A DNA stretch of 64,000 bases from Bacillus sp. ZZV12-4809 (GCF_009849585.1 NZ_VCRN01000010.1:108049-172048), one strand, 5' to 3'. Counted from the first letter of the stretch, positions 36,078 through 46,295 are shown. Notes: generated from the letters alone by a model not told the origin. Made by a program: numbers and translations.

Positions 36078-37367
36078 TTGACATATGATGTTTTACGCAA
36101 AATAATTGGTGGAATTCTCCTTGTTTCATTAATTGCTTTAGGTTTTTCCAAGCCTGTTCAGGAATATTTGCAAATACCCGCAAATATAACCCTTTTTGAA
36201 GGGCAGCAGCTAAATTTTGCAAAGGCGGAAGCAGTGTCAGCCGGGCTGTCCATAGATAATACAAGTGTTGCACTTAATGAAGATAACCATTCGATTTCGC
36301 TTTCAGCTAAAGAAAATGGGAAAAATGAAATGCTTCTAGAGCTGGCAGGTTTTCCGATAAAGAAAGTTGATGTTAATGTCTTAAAAGATTTTAAAGTAAT
36401 TCCAGGAGGCCAATCAATCGGGGTTAAACTAAATACAGTAGGCGTGCTGGTTGTGGGGCACCACCAGGTTAATACAGCTGAAGGAAAAGCATCGCCGGGC
36501 GAAACGGCCGGGATAAAAGTTGGAGATATCATTACTGAAATTAATGGCAAGAAAATTGAAAAGATGTCAGATGTTGCCCCTTTTGTTCAAGAAGCGGGCA
36601 AAAGCGGAAATCCTCTCCAAATCATTGTTAGCCGCGAAAGCGGAAAGGTGAAAACGGAGCTGACTCCTCTAAAAGAAGACGGGGAAGAAACCTATAAGCT
36701 TGGATTATATATACGTGACTCTGCAGCAGGAATTGGTACCATGACTTTCTATCACCCGGAATCGAAAAAGTATGGAGCTCTTGGCCATGTTATTTCCGAT
36801 ATGGATACAAAAAAACCTATTGTGGTTGAAGACGGACAAATTGTCAGATCAACTGTAACTTCAATTGAAAAAGGAAGCAATGGCAATCCTGGTGAAAAAC
36901 TTGCACGATTTTCCTCGGACAAAGAAATAATCGGAAATATTGTCAGAAACAGTCCTTTCGGTATTTTTGGGGAATTAAACCGGGATATGAAAAATGGGAT
37001 TTTTGATAAACCGATGCCAATTGCACTTTCTCATCAGGTAAAAGAGGGAGCTGCTCAAATACTGACTGTGGTCGATAATGATGAAGTACAATTGTTTGAT
37101 ATTGAGATTGTCAGCACAATTCCTCAAAAGTTCCCTGCAACAAAAGGAATGGTCATTAAGGTGACGGATCAGAAGCTCCTTGATAAAACAGGCGGCATTG
37201 TCCAGGGGATGAGCGGAAGCCCGATTATTCAGGATGGCAAGATAATTGGAGCTGTAACACATGTATTTGTAAATGACCCTACTTCAGGATATGGTGTTCA
37301 TATAGAATGGATGCTTAATGAAGCAGGCATCGATATATATGAAAAGACGGAAGAAAAAGCATCATAA
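36078..37367 (+). CDS. spoIVB: SpoIVB serine peptidase
   Basis: 429-aa forespore-secreted signalling protease that cuts SpoIVFA and thereby triggers SpoIVFB processing of pro-sigma-K. One N-terminal membrane helix (about 10-28), a PDZ domain (about 110-190, [20 protein letters not shown]), and the S55 peptidase domain with His in [12 protein letters not shown] and catalytic Ser in [18 protein letters not shown] 36078 has AGGAG 10 bases upstream; GTG 36069 is too near. Between recN and spo0A as in B. subtilis. Confidence 0.94.
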   Translation: MTYDVLRKIIGGILLVSLIALGFSKPVQEYLQIPANITLFEGQQLNFAKAEAVSAGLSIDNTSVALNEDNHSISLSAKENGKNEMLLELAGFPIKKVDVNVLKDFKVIPGGQSIGVKLNTVGVLVVGHHQVNTAEGKASPGETAGIKVGDIITEINGKKIEKMSDVAPFVQEAGKSGNPLQIIVSRESGKVKTELTPLKEDGEETYKLGLYIRDSAAGIGTMTFYHPESKKYGALGHVISDMDTKKPIVVEDGQIVRSTVTSIEKGSNGNPGEKLARFSSDKEIIGNIVRNSPFGIFGELNRDMKNGIFDKPMPIALSHQVKEGAAQILTVVDNDEVQLFDIEIVSTIPQKFPATKGMVIKVTDQKLLDKTGGIVQGMSGSPIIQDGKIIGAVTHVFVNDPTSGYGVHIEWMLNEAGIDIYEKTEEKAS

Positions 37368-37384
37368 TACGAAATGGATGAATT

Positions 37385-37416
37385 AAAAAAGGCGGGGAAA
37401 TCCCGTCTTTTTTTTA
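37385..37416 (+). terminator. spoIVB terminator
   Basis: AAAAAAGGCGGG pairs with TCCCGTCTTTTTTTT (one G-T pair). Confidence 0.9.
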
Positions 37417-37446
37417 TTATGTTAAAATGAAGGTGTTTAAAGATTT

Positions 37447-37584
37447 TTCGACAAATATACATGAAATGCAAGGAGTATGGCGAAAGTAGTCGAAAACAGG
37501 AGAAAACAAAAGAAAAAATGAGGTTTCGCTGGTTTTTTAAGAAAAATTCAAAAAAGTAAAGGAATTTTTGTTGCATTGTCGAAT
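37447..37584 (+). promoter_or_regulatory. spo0A control region: 0A boxes and sigma-H-like promoter
   Basis: Three 0A-box-like sites: TTCGACAA (37447-37454, inverse of TTGTCGAA), TAGTCGAA (37487-37494, one mismatch) and TTGTCGAA (37576-37583). AGGAATT (37560-37566) and GAAT (37581-37584) are 14 bases apart and resemble a sigma-H promoter, with the third 0A box overlapping its -10. This matches the self-regulated Ps promoter of B. subtilis spo0A. A 12-bp palindrome GTTCAATTGAAC follows at 37626-37637. Confidence 0.7.
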
Positions 37585-37677
37585 TTCTCATTTAGAATAG
37601 ATAATAGATATCAAAAAAAGAGCGTGTTCAATTGAACATTCATTAAAGAGACCATAATGGGCCGAGGAGGAAAGTAA

Positions 37678-38466
37678 TTGAAGAAAATAAAAGTTTGTGT
37701 TGTGGATGATAATAGGGAATTGGTCGGGCTTTTAGAGGAATATATATCTTCCCAGGAGGATATGGAAGTTGCAGGTGTTGCGCATAATGGACAGGATTGC
37801 CTCGACATTTTAGAGCAGACACAGCCTGATGTTCTTGTGCTGGATATCATCATGCCTCACTTAGATGGACTTGCTGTACTCGAGAAAATGAGAGAATTAA
37901 ATTTGAGTACACTCCCTAATGTAATTATGCTTACTGCATTCGGCCAGGAGGATGTCACCAAAAAAGCAGTGGATTTGGGAGCTTCTTACTTCATTCTTAA
38001 ACCATTTGATATGGATAATTTGGCAAGCCATATTCGCCAGGTCAGCGGAAAATCCAATTCATTTCTCCGCAAACCTGCTCCATCCTACCGTCCTCAGGCA
38101 GAAGCAAAACCCAAGAATCTGGATGCCAGCATTACCAGCATTATTCATGAAATTGGCGTTCCTGCCCATATTAAGGGGTACTTATATCTGCGTGAAGCGA
38201 TTTCAATGGTTTACAATGATATTGAACTTCTCGGTTCCATTACAAAAGTGCTGTACCCGGATATAGCTAAAAAGTTTAATACGACTGCTAGCCGGGTTGA
38301 GCGTGCGATCCGCCATGCAATTGAAGTTGCCTGGAGCCGCGGTAATATAGATTCAATATCCTCTCTTTTCGGTTATACCGTCAGCATGACAAAAGCAAAG
38401 CCGACCAATTCCGAATTTATTGCAATGGTAGCTGATAAGCTTCGTCTGGAGCATAAAGCTTCTTGA
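37678..38466 (+). CDS. spo0A: Master sporulation regulator Spo0A
   Basis: 262-aa response regulator. Receiver domain with D10/D11, phospho-acceptor D56 (VLVLDIIMP), Thr in MLTAFGQ and Lys in ILKPFD. The C-terminal effector domain contains the highly conserved DNA-binding stretch [22 protein letters not shown] and [12 protein letters not shown]. It ends the phosphorelay and decides entry into sporulation. The start is TTG 37678 after GAGGAGG. Preceded by its own 0A boxes, downstream of spoIVB. Confidence 0.98.
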   Translation: MKKIKVCVVDDNRELVGLLEEYISSQEDMEVAGVAHNGQDCLDILEQTQPDVLVLDIIMPHLDGLAVLEKMRELNLSTLPNVIMLTAFGQEDVTKKAVDLGASYFILKPFDMDNLASHIRQVSGKSNSFLRKPAPSYRPQAEAKPKNLDASITSIIHEIGVPAHIKGYLYLREAISMVYNDIELLGSITKVLYPDIAKKFNTTASRVERAIRHAIEVAWSRGNIDSISSLFGYTVSMTKAKPTNSEFIAMVADKLRLEHKAS

Positions 38467-38504
38467 AAGGGTAAGGACTCATAATAAATATTTTAATGAT
38501 TTTG

Positions 38505-38531
38505 CAGCGCTCCTCCTGGGGCGCTTTCTAT
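38505..38531 (+). terminator. spo0A terminator
   Basis: AGCGCTCC pairs with GGGGCGCT (one T-G pair) around TCCT, followed by TTCTATTTG. Confidence 0.7.
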
Positions 38532-38564
38532 TTGTTCTAGTTAATAAAGGTTACCCGAAATAAA

Positions 38565-38599
38565 AAAGGTTCAGTTTGAATGCTTCAAACTGAACCTTT
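38565..38599 (-). terminator. Long hairpin terminator of yycC
   Basis: AAAGGTTCAGTTTGAA (38565-38580) and TTCAAACTGAACCTTT (38584-38599) are perfect 16-bp inverses with loop TGC. On the minus strand it follows the yycC stop by three bases and ends in TTTTTTATTT. Confidence 0.92.
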
Positions 38600-38602
38600 G
38601 CT

Positions 38603-38743
38603 TTATTTTTTTGCTTCTTTCTCAAGTTCAATCATTTTTTGGATCAGTATGTGCTGAGGCATGTGCATGATTTGCTCAAGAGGAAGATTAAGTTTTTCAG
38701 CGAGCTTTAATGCTGTTTCCGGCGATATCTGCAACGGTTTCAT
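38603..38743 (-). CDS. YycC-family 46-aa protein
   Basis: 46 codons from ATG 38743 (GGGG 7 bases upstream) to TAA at 38603. The product begins MKPLQISPETALKLAEKLNL and continues PLEQIMHMPQHILIQKMIEL, which I recognise as a YycC-family protein of Bacillaceae. It is a small soluble helical protein of unknown function. It lies 16 bp from the end of yqzF, so it may be read from the same minus-strand transcript. Below common ORF length cut-offs. Confidence 0.82.
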   Translation of the reverse strand: MKPLQISPETALKLAEKLNLPLEQIMHMPQHILIQKMIELEKEAKK

Positions 38744-38759
38744 ATTAATACCCCACTAA

Positions 38760-38996
38760 TCATTTAGTTTTGAAACGATCCTGAACTTTGTTTCTTTTTC
38801 GATCACGGTAAAGAATAAACCCTGCTATAAAGCCAAGCCCTATGATCAAGAAAAGGAAACCTGACACAAATTGAAGCCATAAGAATGGAAATGGGCTTTG
38901 CAGGATGCCAAATACCATGTCTCTCATTAATTTTATCCCATACACCGCCAAGATGCCCGGCAAGAGTAAAATTAATAAAGCAATTATTCTAATCAT
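38760..38996 (-). CDS. yqzF: DUF2627 membrane protein YqzF
   Basis: 78 aa with two membrane helices (about 3-24 and 40-63) and a basic C-terminal tail (YRDRKRNKVQDRFKTK). It matches the DUF2627/YqzF family, found next to spo0A in Bacillus, role unknown. ATG 38996 follows GAAGGG. Divergent from bkdR. Confidence 0.86.
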   Translation of the reverse strand: MIRIIALLILLLPGILAVYGIKLMRDMVFGILQSPFPFLWLQFVSGFLFLIIGLGFIAGFILYRDRKRNKVQDRFKTK

Positions 38997-39132
38997 AAAA
39001 AAATTCCCTTCAAATCGAGTTGCCTACCGAAATCATAAATCATTAAAGAAATTTGTCAAGTGCCACAGCTATGCTAAAATAAGACATGAATAATATTGCA
39101 TGAGGATTCTATAAAATGTGCAAGGATTTTCA

Positions 39133-41214
39133 ATGAAAGCAGGTAAGACTATGCAAACAGTGATGATTGTCGGTGCAGGAAAAGGCGGTACCGCCATCCT
39201 AAAAATAATTAAAGAAACGGCAGTACTGGATATAAAAGCCATGGTGGATACCAATCCAGATGCCGAGGGACTGCAGCTTGCCAAAGAATGCGGCATCCCG
39301 ATCGGCACTGATTGGCGCCTTTTTATGGATCAAGGTATTGACATTATTATTGAAGTTACCGGAAATGAGCAGGTGTTTATCGCCATCAGGGAAGCCAGAG
39401 GTAAAAATACAGTTCTAATACCTGGAAGTGTAGCTTTCTTAATTGCAAAATTACTTGAGGAAAAGGAAGAGCTGATTTCGAAATTCAGAAATGAAACATA
39501 TAAGCATGACCTGATTTTTAATTCAACCGATGACGGGATGATTGTAATCAATAACCGCAATGAAATTACAGTCTTTAATCATAGCGCGGAAAGAATGACA
39601 GGAATAAAGAGGAAAGATGCATTAGGAAAAAAAATTAATGAAATCATTACAGACAGCATGCTTCCCAGAGTTATGGCGACAAGGAGAATCGAAGCGAATC
39701 AGGAAATGACTTTGGCTAATGGACTGAAGATTATTACGACAAGAATACCTATGCTCGGTGAAAATAACGAATTAATGGGTGCTTTTGCCGTTTTTAAGGA
39801 TATAACAGAAGTAGTTTCGCTTGCGGAAGAAATTACGAATTTGAAAGACATACAGACGATGCTGCAGGCCATTATTCAGTCAAGTGAGGAAGCTATCTCC
39901 GTTGTTGATGAAGATGGGAAAGGGATTTTGATCAATCCGGCATACTCCAGGCTTACAGGCCTTAAAGAGGAAGAAGTAATCGGGAAGCCTGCTACTGCAG
40001 ATATTTCTGAAGGCGAAAGTGTTCATATGAAGGTCCTTCAATCGCGAAGAGCGATGAGGGGGGTGGCCATGAGAGTCGGACCTAAAAGAAAGGATGTCAT
40101 CGTTAACGTTGCCCCAGTTATTGTAGATGGAAAGATAAAAGGGAGCGTTGGTGTTATTCACGACGTTTCGGAGATTCAAAGCCTGAATCGTGAATTAATC
40201 CGGGCCAGACAGATTATCCGTACACTGGAAGCGAAGTATTCATTCGAGGATATAATTGGAACGTCTGAAGAGATGACCATCGCAATTGAACAGGCAAGGC
40301 TTGGAGCTAAAACTCCTGCCACAGTTTTGCTTAGAGGCGAGTCCGGGACAGGCAAAGAGCTGTTCGCCCATGCTATACATAATGCAAGCGACCGAAAATA
40401 TAACAAATTTATCAGGGTCAATTGTGCTGCTTTATCAGAATCTCTTTTGGAAAGTGAATTATTTGGTTATGAAGAGGGGGCATTCTCGGGTGCAAAAAGA
40501 GGAGGCAAGAGAGGTTTGTTTGAGGAAGCAGATAAAGGCAGTATTTTTTTGGATGAAATTGGCGAGCTGACAGCCAACACTCAGGCGAAGCTGCTCAGGG
40601 TTCTTCAGGAGCATGAAATAACAAGAGTGGGAGGGACCAAGCCTATTTCTATTGATGTTCGGGTCATTGCCGCGACCAATGTAAATTTAGAAAAAGGAAT
40701 TGCAGATGGCACCTTTAGGGAAGACTTATATTACAGGCTGAATAGAATGCCCATACATATTCCTTCATTAAGACGCAGGAAGGAGGATATTCCTTTACTG
40801 TGCAGCAGACTTATTCAAAAGATAAACCAGGAATATGGACGGAATATAGAAGGTGTGACAGAACAAGCTGTTGATAAGCTGATGGCATATGATTGGCCGG
40901 GCAATGTAAGGGAGCTCGATAATATCCTTGGGAGAGCCATAATTTTTATGAATTACAGCGAAACCCAAATAGAAGAAAGGCATATTCCGGATCTGGGGGC
41001 CAATAATCCGTCACCTGGTATTGAAGCAAGTGGAGAAGGGCAAAAGAAATCATTAACTCAACTGGTCGAGCAATATGAGGCAAAGGTGATTAGGCAAACT
41101 CTTCAAAAGCTTGATGGCAATAAAACCAAGACGGCAAAACTGCTCGGACTCTCTGTCAGGAATCTTTATTACAAATTGGAAAAATACAATATTGCAAAAG
41201 GTGGCATGCAATAA
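39133..41214 (+). CDS. bkdR: Sigma-54-dependent activator BkdR
   Basis: About 693 aa. N-terminal nucleotide-binding-like segment ([16 protein letters not shown]), two PAS domains (about 115-230 and 240-350), AAA+ sigma-54 interaction domain (Walker [22 protein letters not shown] loop contacting sigma-54, a common variant of GAFTGA; Walker [11 protein letters not shown]) and a Fis-type C-terminal helix-turn-helix ([22 protein letters not shown]). In B. subtilis it activates the bkd operon in response to isoleucine or valine. ATG 39133 with AAGGA 7 bases upstream is preferred; ATG 39151 is possible. Confidence 0.94.
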   Translation: MKAGKTMQTVMIVGAGKGGTAILKIIKETAVLDIKAMVDTNPDAEGLQLAKECGIPIGTDWRLFMDQGIDIIIEVTGNEQVFIAIREARGKNTVLIPGSVAFLIAKLLEEKEELISKFRNETYKHDLIFNSTDDGMIVINNRNEITVFNHSAERMTGIKRKDALGKKINEIITDSMLPRVMATRRIEANQEMTLANGLKIITTRIPMLGENNELMGAFAVFKDITEVVSLAEEITNLKDIQTMLQAIIQSSEEAISVVDEDGKGILINPAYSRLTGLKEEEVIGKPATADISEGESVHMKVLQSRRAMRGVAMRVGPKRKDVIVNVAPVIVDGKIKGSVGVIHDVSEIQSLNRELIRARQIIRTLEAKYSFEDIIGTSEEMTIAIEQARLGAKTPATVLLRGESGTGKELFAHAIHNASDRKYNKFIRVNCAALSESLLESELFGYEEGAFSGAKRGGKRGLFEEADKGSIFLDEIGELTANTQAKLLRVLQEHEITRVGGTKPISIDVRVIAATNVNLEKGIADGTFREDLYYRLNRMPIHIPSLRRRKEDIPLLCSRLIQKINQEYGRNIEGVTEQAVDKLMAYDWPGNVRELDNILGRAIIFMNYSETQIEERHIPDLGANNPSPGIEASGEGQKKSLTQLVEQYEAKVIRQTLQKLDGNKTKTAKLLGLSVRNLYYKLEKYNIAKGGMQ

Positions 41215-41240
41215 TTTTCATAGTGTGCAATAAAATGCGT
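41202..41240 (+). promoter_or_regulatory. Candidate BkdR upstream activating sequences
   Basis: TGCAATAAT (41208) and TGCAATAAAAT (41226) are short direct repeats about 18 bp apart, 50-80 bp upstream of the sigma-54 promoter and overlapping the bkdR 3' end. Spacing suits an enhancer for a sigma-54 activator; sequence specificity is not known to me. Confidence 0.4.
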
Positions 41241-41282
41241 ACTTTAGTTTAGTGAATAAAGCGTTTTCAGGTCATTTTAAAG

Positions 41283-41299
41283 TTGGCACACTTCTTGCA
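41283..41299 (+). promoter_or_regulatory. Sigma-54 (SigL) promoter of the ptb-bkd operon
   Basis: TTGGCACACTTCTTGCA matches the -24/-12 consensus yTGGCACrNNNNTTGCw, with GG at 41285 and GC at 41297, twelve bases apart. The BkdR gene directly upstream and the bkd operon downstream support it. Confidence 0.92.
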
Positions 41300-41330
41300 A
41301 GAATAATAAACGGAAGAACATCAAGAAATT

Positions 41331-41400
41331 GGCGTCGATTTTTCTTAATTGCCGAACCTATCCTCTTATATCGGGGGTAGGCTTGACGCCTGCGCTTTTC
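41331..41400 (+). repeat. Palindromic repeat in the ptb leader
   Basis: GGCGTC (41331) and GACGCC (41385) form the outer arms; CCTATCC and GGGGTAGG the inner ones. The 3' end GCCTGCGCTTTTC matches the second dispersed repeat family. It lies between the sigma-54 promoter and the ptb ribosome site, so it is transcribed as a hairpin in the leader. Confidence 0.68.
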
Positions 41401-41419
41401 ATGTAAGGGGGTTGAACAA

Positions 41420-42322
41420 ATGACATTGGATTCGCTTCTAACGAAAGCAACCCAATATGGTGAGAAAACAGTAGCCGTAGCCGCAGCGGAAGACGAAGAA
41501 GTGCTGGAAGCAGTTGCTGAAGCAATTAAGCTGAACTTAGCAAGCTTTTTATTGTTTGGGGATGAAGAAAAAATCAGTAAAATCCTTAATCAGAAGCATA
41601 GCAAAGCAGCTAAAAGCCCTAAAGTTAAAATCGTTCATGCAGAAACGGCTGCACATGCAGCTGAATTGTCAGTAAGGGCTGTGAAAGAGCAAAAGGCAAA
41701 TGTGCTGATGAAGGGGAATATCCCGACAGCAGGCATTTTAAAAGCAGTCTTAAATAAAGAATTTGGTTTAAGAACAGGAAATGTGTTATCGCATGTGGCT
41801 GTTTTCGAGGTTCCAGGTTTTGAAAAGTTCACAATCGTAACGGATGCCGCTATGAATATTGCACCGGATCTTAATCAAAAAGCACAAATTCTAAAAAATG
41901 CAGTTCATATTGCAAATAGCATTGGAATCGAAAACCCTCTTGCAGCTCCTATTGCTGCAGTAGAGGCGGTTAATCCTGCTATGCAGGCAACTTTGGATGC
42001 CGCAGCTTTAACTCTTATGAATCAAAGAGGCCAGATTAAAGATTGTATAGTCGATGGTCCTCTGGCTTTGGACAATGCCATTTCTATTGAAGCTGCTGAC
42101 CATAAGGGAATCAAAAGCGAGGTTGCCGGTCAAGCAGATATTTTATTGGTGCCGACTATAGAAGTTGGAAATGCTTTATATAAATCACTTGTCTACTTTG
42201 CCAAAGCAAAAGTAGGAGCTGTTATCGCAGGGGCTAAAGCGCCTATCGTTCTTACTTCAAGGGCGGATACGGCAGAAAGCAAGGTTTATTCATTGGCATT
42301 AGCGATATGCTCAGCAAAGTAA
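41420..42322 (+). CDS. ptb: Phosphate butyryltransferase
   Basis: 300-aa PTA/PTB-family enzyme exchanging CoA of branched or straight C4-C5 acyl-CoAs for phosphate. VLMKGNIPTAGILKAVLN and CIVDGPLALDNAISIEAADHKGI are family landmarks. ATG 41420 follows AAGGGGG. It is the first gene of the operon ptb-bcd-buk-lpdV-bkdAA-bkdAB-bkdB. With Buk it turns surplus acyl-CoA to acid and ATP. Confidence 0.95.
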   Translation: MTLDSLLTKATQYGEKTVAVAAAEDEEVLEAVAEAIKLNLASFLLFGDEEKISKILNQKHSKAAKSPKVKIVHAETAAHAAELSVRAVKEQKANVLMKGNIPTAGILKAVLNKEFGLRTGNVLSHVAVFEVPGFEKFTIVTDAAMNIAPDLNQKAQILKNAVHIANSIGIENPLAAPIAAVEAVNPAMQATLDAAALTLMNQRGQIKDCIVDGPLALDNAISIEAADHKGIKSEVAGQADILLVPTIEVGNALYKSLVYFAKAKVGAVIAGAKAPIVLTSRADTAESKVYSLALAICSAK

Positions 42323-42402
42323 TAACCAGCATTTTATAAATTGCAATAAAGAATATACTCACACGAACAAAAATTTTCTATAATCCGGGGAGGAAATATA
42401 AC

Positions 42403-43497
42403 ATGGAAATCTTTAAATACTTAGAAACTTATGATTACGAGCAAGTGGTGTTTTGCCAGGATAAACAATCAGGCTTAAAAGCTATTATTGCTATTCATGA
42501 CACTACTTTAGGCCCTGCACTTGGCGGCACACGCATGTGGACTTATGAATCTGAAGAGGCAGCTATTGAGGACGCACTGCGCCTTGCACGCGGAATGACT
42601 TATAAAAATGCAGCAGCTGGCTTAAACCTTGGTGGCGGTAAAACGGTTATTATCGGTGATCCGCGCAAGGACAAAAACGAAGAGATGTTCCGTGCTTTCG
42701 GACGTTATATCCAGGGATTAAATGGACGTTACATTACTGCAGAGGATGTGGGCACTACTGTAGCTGATATGGATCTGATCCATGAAGAAACAGATTATGT
42801 AACAGGTATTTCGCCTGCCTTCGGTTCTTCAGGCAACCCATCACCAGTTACTGCATATGGCGTATACAGAGGAATGAAGGCTGCAGCAAAGGCTGCCTTT
42901 GGAACTGACTCGCTTGAAGGCAAAACAATTGCGGTTCAGGGTGTTGGTAACGTAGCGTTTAATCTTTGCCGCCATCTGCATGAAGAAGGGGCACAGTTAA
43001 TAGTAACGGATATTAATAAAGAAGCAGTTCAGCGTGCGGTTGAAGAGTTCGGTGCTAAAGCAGTGGAGCCAAATGAAATTTACGGCGTTGAATGTGATAT
43101 TTATGCACCATGTGCTTTAGGAGCAACGGTTAATGATGATACAATTCCTCAGCTGAAAGCAAAGGTCATTGCTGGAGCTGCCAACAACCAGCTTAAAGAA
43201 ACCCGCCATGGTGATATAATCCATGAAATGGGCATTGTTTATGCACCTGATTATGTAATTAATGCCGGCGGAGTTATTAATGTTGCTGATGAGCTTTACG
43301 GATACAACCGTGAACGTGCAATGAAAAAAGTAGAAACTGTATATAACAATATTGAAAAAGTTATTGATATTGCTAAAAGGGATGGAATTCCGACATATAA
43401 AGCGGCTGACCGCATGGTTGAGGAAAGAATTGAAAGAATGCGTAATTCACGCGGACAATTCCTCCAAAACGGCCATCATATCCTAAGCCGCAGATAG
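42403..43497 (+). CDS. bcd: Branched-chain amino acid (leucine/valine) dehydrogenase
   Basis: 364-aa NAD-dependent Glu/Leu/Val dehydrogenase that oxidatively deaminates leucine, valine and isoleucine to 2-keto acids. [10 protein letters not shown], the catalytic lysine region [19 protein letters not shown], and the NAD-binding [13 protein letters not shown] are present. ATG 42403 follows GGGGAGG. It supplies substrates to the Bkd complex of the same operon. Confidence 0.96.
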   Translation: MEIFKYLETYDYEQVVFCQDKQSGLKAIIAIHDTTLGPALGGTRMWTYESEEAAIEDALRLARGMTYKNAAAGLNLGGGKTVIIGDPRKDKNEEMFRAFGRYIQGLNGRYITAEDVGTTVADMDLIHEETDYVTGISPAFGSSGNPSPVTAYGVYRGMKAAAKAAFGTDSLEGKTIAVQGVGNVAFNLCRHLHEEGAQLIVTDINKEAVQRAVEEFGAKAVEPNEIYGVECDIYAPCALGATVNDDTIPQLKAKVIAGAANNQLKETRHGDIIHEMGIVYAPDYVINAGGVINVADELYGYNRERAMKKVETVYNNIEKVIDIAKRDGIPTYKAADRMVEERIERMRNSRGQFLQNGHHILSRR

Positions 43498-43533
43498 GTT
43501 TTAGGAAGCAGGTGAATATAGCCTATCATTCCT

Positions 43534-43576
43534 GAAAGGCAAAGCGCTGAATGATGAATTCAGCGTCTTTGCCTTT
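43534..43576 (+). terminator. Long hairpin between bcd and buk
   Basis: AAAGGCAAAGCGCTGAAT (43535-43552) pairs with ATTCAGCGTCTTTGCCTTT (43557-43575) with one bulge. Only TTTAATAG follows, so termination would be partial. It divides the operon into ptb-bcd and buk-bkd parts and may adjust their relative expression. Confidence 0.75.
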
Positions 43577-43672
43577 AATAGCAGAGTAGAAAAAATACAG
43601 CGGGCAGATTAAATACCTGAGTAAGAGTATGTTTTTACAAGGGAGATTTCCGCTCTTTATGGAGGTTTAAAC

Positions 43673-44782
43673 GTGCTAGAACAAGAACATCGAATTCTCG
43701 TCATCAATCCGGGATCCACTTCAACAAAGATTGGAGTTTTCGATAATGAGATCTCTGTCCTGGAGAAGACATTGCGCCATGATGCAGATGTCATTAACTC
43801 TTATGAAAGTATTATCGATCAGTATGAATTCCGCAAGCAGACCATTTTAGAGACACTGGATCATGAAGGAATCAATATTTCCAAATTAAGTGCAGTGTGC
43901 GGCCGCGGCGGGCTGCTTCGCCCAATTGAAGGGGGCACCTATTCAGTTAATGATTCAATGCTTGAGGATCTTCGTGCCGGTTATGCTGGTCAGCATGCTT
44001 CAAACCTTGGCGGAATCTTGGCATATGAGATTGCTTCCGGTTTAAATATTCCATCGTACATCGTGGATCCGGTTGTGGTTGATGAACTGGACCCAATTGC
44101 CCGTATTTCAGGCTTTGCAATGATTGAAAGAAAAAGTATTTTTCATGCATTGAATCAGAAAGCTGTTGCCAGGAGAGTGGCAAAGGAACTCGGCAAAAAG
44201 TACGGGGAGCTGAACCTGATCGTTACGCATATGGGCGGAGGTATTACTGTAGGAGCTCATAAAAAAGGCCGAGTAGTGGATGTTAATAACGGCCTTCATG
44301 GAGATGGGCCTTTCAGTCCGGAACGGGCAGGTACAGTACCTGCAGGTGATTTGGTGGGACTTTGCTACTCCGGCAGCTTTTATCGTGAAGAAGTGATGAA
44401 GAAACTTGTTGGACAAGGCGGTCTTGTTGGTTACCTGGGAACAAATGATGCCGTGAAGGTAGAAAAGATGATTGAAAACGGAGATGAGAATGCAAAGCTC
44501 GTATACTCCGCAATGGCTTATCAGGTAGCTAAGGAGATTGGGTCTGCCAGTGCAGTGCTTGGCGGAAAGGTTGATGCAATTATCCTTACAGGCGGTCTTG
44601 CCTATGGCAAGGGGTTTGTAAAAGAAATAAGTGAGCGGATTAACTGGATAGCTGATGTTATTGTCCAGCCTGGTGAAAATGAGCTTCAGGCACTGGCTGA
44701 AGGTGCACTTCGCGTACTGCGCGGTGAAGAGACTGAAAAAGAATATCCTGGAAAAACAGCTGGCAAAGCAGCGTTGAAATAG
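43673..44782 (+). CDS. buk: Butyrate (branched-chain fatty acid) kinase
   Basis: 369-aa ASKHA-fold acyl kinase that makes ATP from butyryl-, isobutyryl- or isovaleryl-phosphate. Phosphate-1 motif [14 protein letters not shown] (residues 10-23), [21 protein letters not shown], and [13 protein letters not shown] near the C terminus. GTG 43673 has TGGAGG 7 bases upstream. It works with Ptb. Confidence 0.95.
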   Translation: MLEQEHRILVINPGSTSTKIGVFDNEISVLEKTLRHDADVINSYESIIDQYEFRKQTILETLDHEGINISKLSAVCGRGGLLRPIEGGTYSVNDSMLEDLRAGYAGQHASNLGGILAYEIASGLNIPSYIVDPVVVDELDPIARISGFAMIERKSIFHALNQKAVARRVAKELGKKYGELNLIVTHMGGGITVGAHKKGRVVDVNNGLHGDGPFSPERAGTVPAGDLVGLCYSGSFYREEVMKKLVGQGGLVGYLGTNDAVKVEKMIENGDENAKLVYSAMAYQVAKEIGSASAVLGGKVDAIILTGGLAYGKGFVKEISERINWIADVIVQPGENELQALAEGALRVLRGEETEKEYPGKTAGKAALK

Positions 44783-44796
44783 AAGGGGGAAGCAAC

Positions 44797-46218
44797 TTGG
44801 CACAGGAATATGATTTGGTGATTTTAGGCGGAGGCACAGGCGGTTATGTAGCAGCCATCCGTGCATCGCAACTAGGTTTAAAAACGGCAATCGTTGAAAA
44901 AGGAAAACTTGGAGGGACTTGCCTTCATAAAGGCTGCATACCAAGCAAGGCGTTGCTAAGAAGTGCTGAAGTGTTTGCTACTGCAAAGCATAGTGAAGAT
45001 TTTGGCGTAATGACAAGTGATGTATCTATTAATTTTGGCAAGGTACAGGAGCGTAAGAATAAAATTGTTGATCAGCTTCATAAAGGTGTTCAGCACTTGA
45101 TGAAGCAGGGAAAGATTGATGTTTTTGAAGGGACAGGCCGCATTCTTGGACCATCTATTTTCTCTCCAATGCCAGGGACAATTTCTGTTGAAATGAACAA
45201 TGGGGACGAAAATGAAATGCTGATCCCTAAAAATGTTATTGTAGCAACTGGATCTCGCCCGCGCACCCTGCCAGGTCTGGATATTGATGGAAAGCTTGTA
45301 ATGACTTCAGATGAAGCATTAGCTTTGGAAGAAGTGCCAAGCTCCATTATAATTGTTGGCGGCGGTGTCATCGGTATTGAATGGGCATCCATGTTATCAG
45401 ACTTTGGTGCTGATGTAACAGTAATCGAATATGCAGACCGCATTATTCCTACAGAAGACAAAGAAATTTCTAAAGAAATGCAGCGCCTTATGAAGAAAAA
45501 AGGAGTCAAAATTGTTACAGGAGCAAAGGTACTTCCTGAAACTCTTCAGAAAGGTGAAGGAGTAACTATTTCAGCTGAAGTGAAAGGTTCCCAAAAGGAA
45601 TTTTCCGCGGAGAAATTGCTTGTTTCTGTTGGCCGTCAGGCAAATACAGAGGGCATCGGGATTGAAAACACAGATATTCAAATAGAAAAGGGATTTATTG
45701 CAGCAAATGAATACTTCCAGACAAAGGAATCACATATTTATGCGATTGGTGACGTCATTGGCGGACTTCAACTGGCGCATGTTGCCTCTCATGAGGGGAT
45801 TGTTGCCGTGGAGCACATTGCAGGCCAGAATCCTTCTCCAATTGACTACAGTCTGGTTTCTAAATGCATTTACAGTTCACCTGAAGCAGCAAGTGTAGGA
45901 TTAACAGAGGATGAAGCAAAAGAAAAAGGCCATAATGTGAAAACTGGCAAATTTTCATTCCGGGCAATCGGAAAGGCACTTGTATTTGGAGAATCTGACG
46001 GCTTTGTCAAAATTGTTGCAGATAAAGATACAGATGATATCCTTGGTGTTCATATGATCGGACCGCATGTAACAGATATGATTTCAGAAGCTGGCCTTGC
46101 ACGCGTTCTTGATGCAACTCCTTGGGAAGTAGCACATACTATCCATCCGCATCCGACGTTATCTGAAGCAATCGGTGAAGCTGCCCTTGCTGTAGATGGA
46201 AAAGCAATCCACGGGTAA
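44797..46218 (+). CDS. lpdV: Dihydrolipoamide dehydrogenase (E3) of the Bkd complex
   Basis: 473-aa FAD-disulfide oxidoreductase. FAD motif GGGTGGYVAA, redox pair C42/C47 in GGTCLHKGCIPSK, NAD-binding GGGVIGIEWASML, second FAD motif YAIGDVIGGLQLAHVA, and C-terminal active-site His in HTIHPHPTLSE. It reoxidises dihydrolipoyl groups on BkdB. TTG 44797 follows AAGGGGG. The gene may also serve GcvH, but glycine cleavage usually uses PdhD. Confidence 0.95.
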   Translation: MAQEYDLVILGGGTGGYVAAIRASQLGLKTAIVEKGKLGGTCLHKGCIPSKALLRSAEVFATAKHSEDFGVMTSDVSINFGKVQERKNKIVDQLHKGVQHLMKQGKIDVFEGTGRILGPSIFSPMPGTISVEMNNGDENEMLIPKNVIVATGSRPRTLPGLDIDGKLVMTSDEALALEEVPSSIIIVGGGVIGIEWASMLSDFGADVTVIEYADRIIPTEDKEISKEMQRLMKKKGVKIVTGAKVLPETLQKGEGVTISAEVKGSQKEFSAEKLLVSVGRQANTEGIGIENTDIQIEKGFIAANEYFQTKESHIYAIGDVIGGLQLAHVASHEGIVAVEHIAGQNPSPIDYSLVSKCIYSSPEAASVGLTEDEAKEKGHNVKTGKFSFRAIGKALVFGESDGFVKIVADKDTDDILGVHMIGPHVTDMISEAGLARVLDATPWEVAHTIHPHPTLSEAIGEAALAVDGKAIHG

Positions 46219-46295
46219 AGATCCGTTTAAATAAACAAGTCCAGGTTTCCAATTGGAGCCCGGACTGATACATATTAGCTTAGGAGGTTGTATAA

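Noticed and set aside
42361..42402. CodY box before bcd (AATTTTCTATAATCC)
   Set aside because: Too many mismatches to AATTTTCWGAAAATT to claim.
44108..44944. 278-codon minus-strand ORF across buk and lpdV
   Set aside because: Antisense to two well-supported genes and rich in Cys, His and Phe in shadow-like fashion; no start signals.
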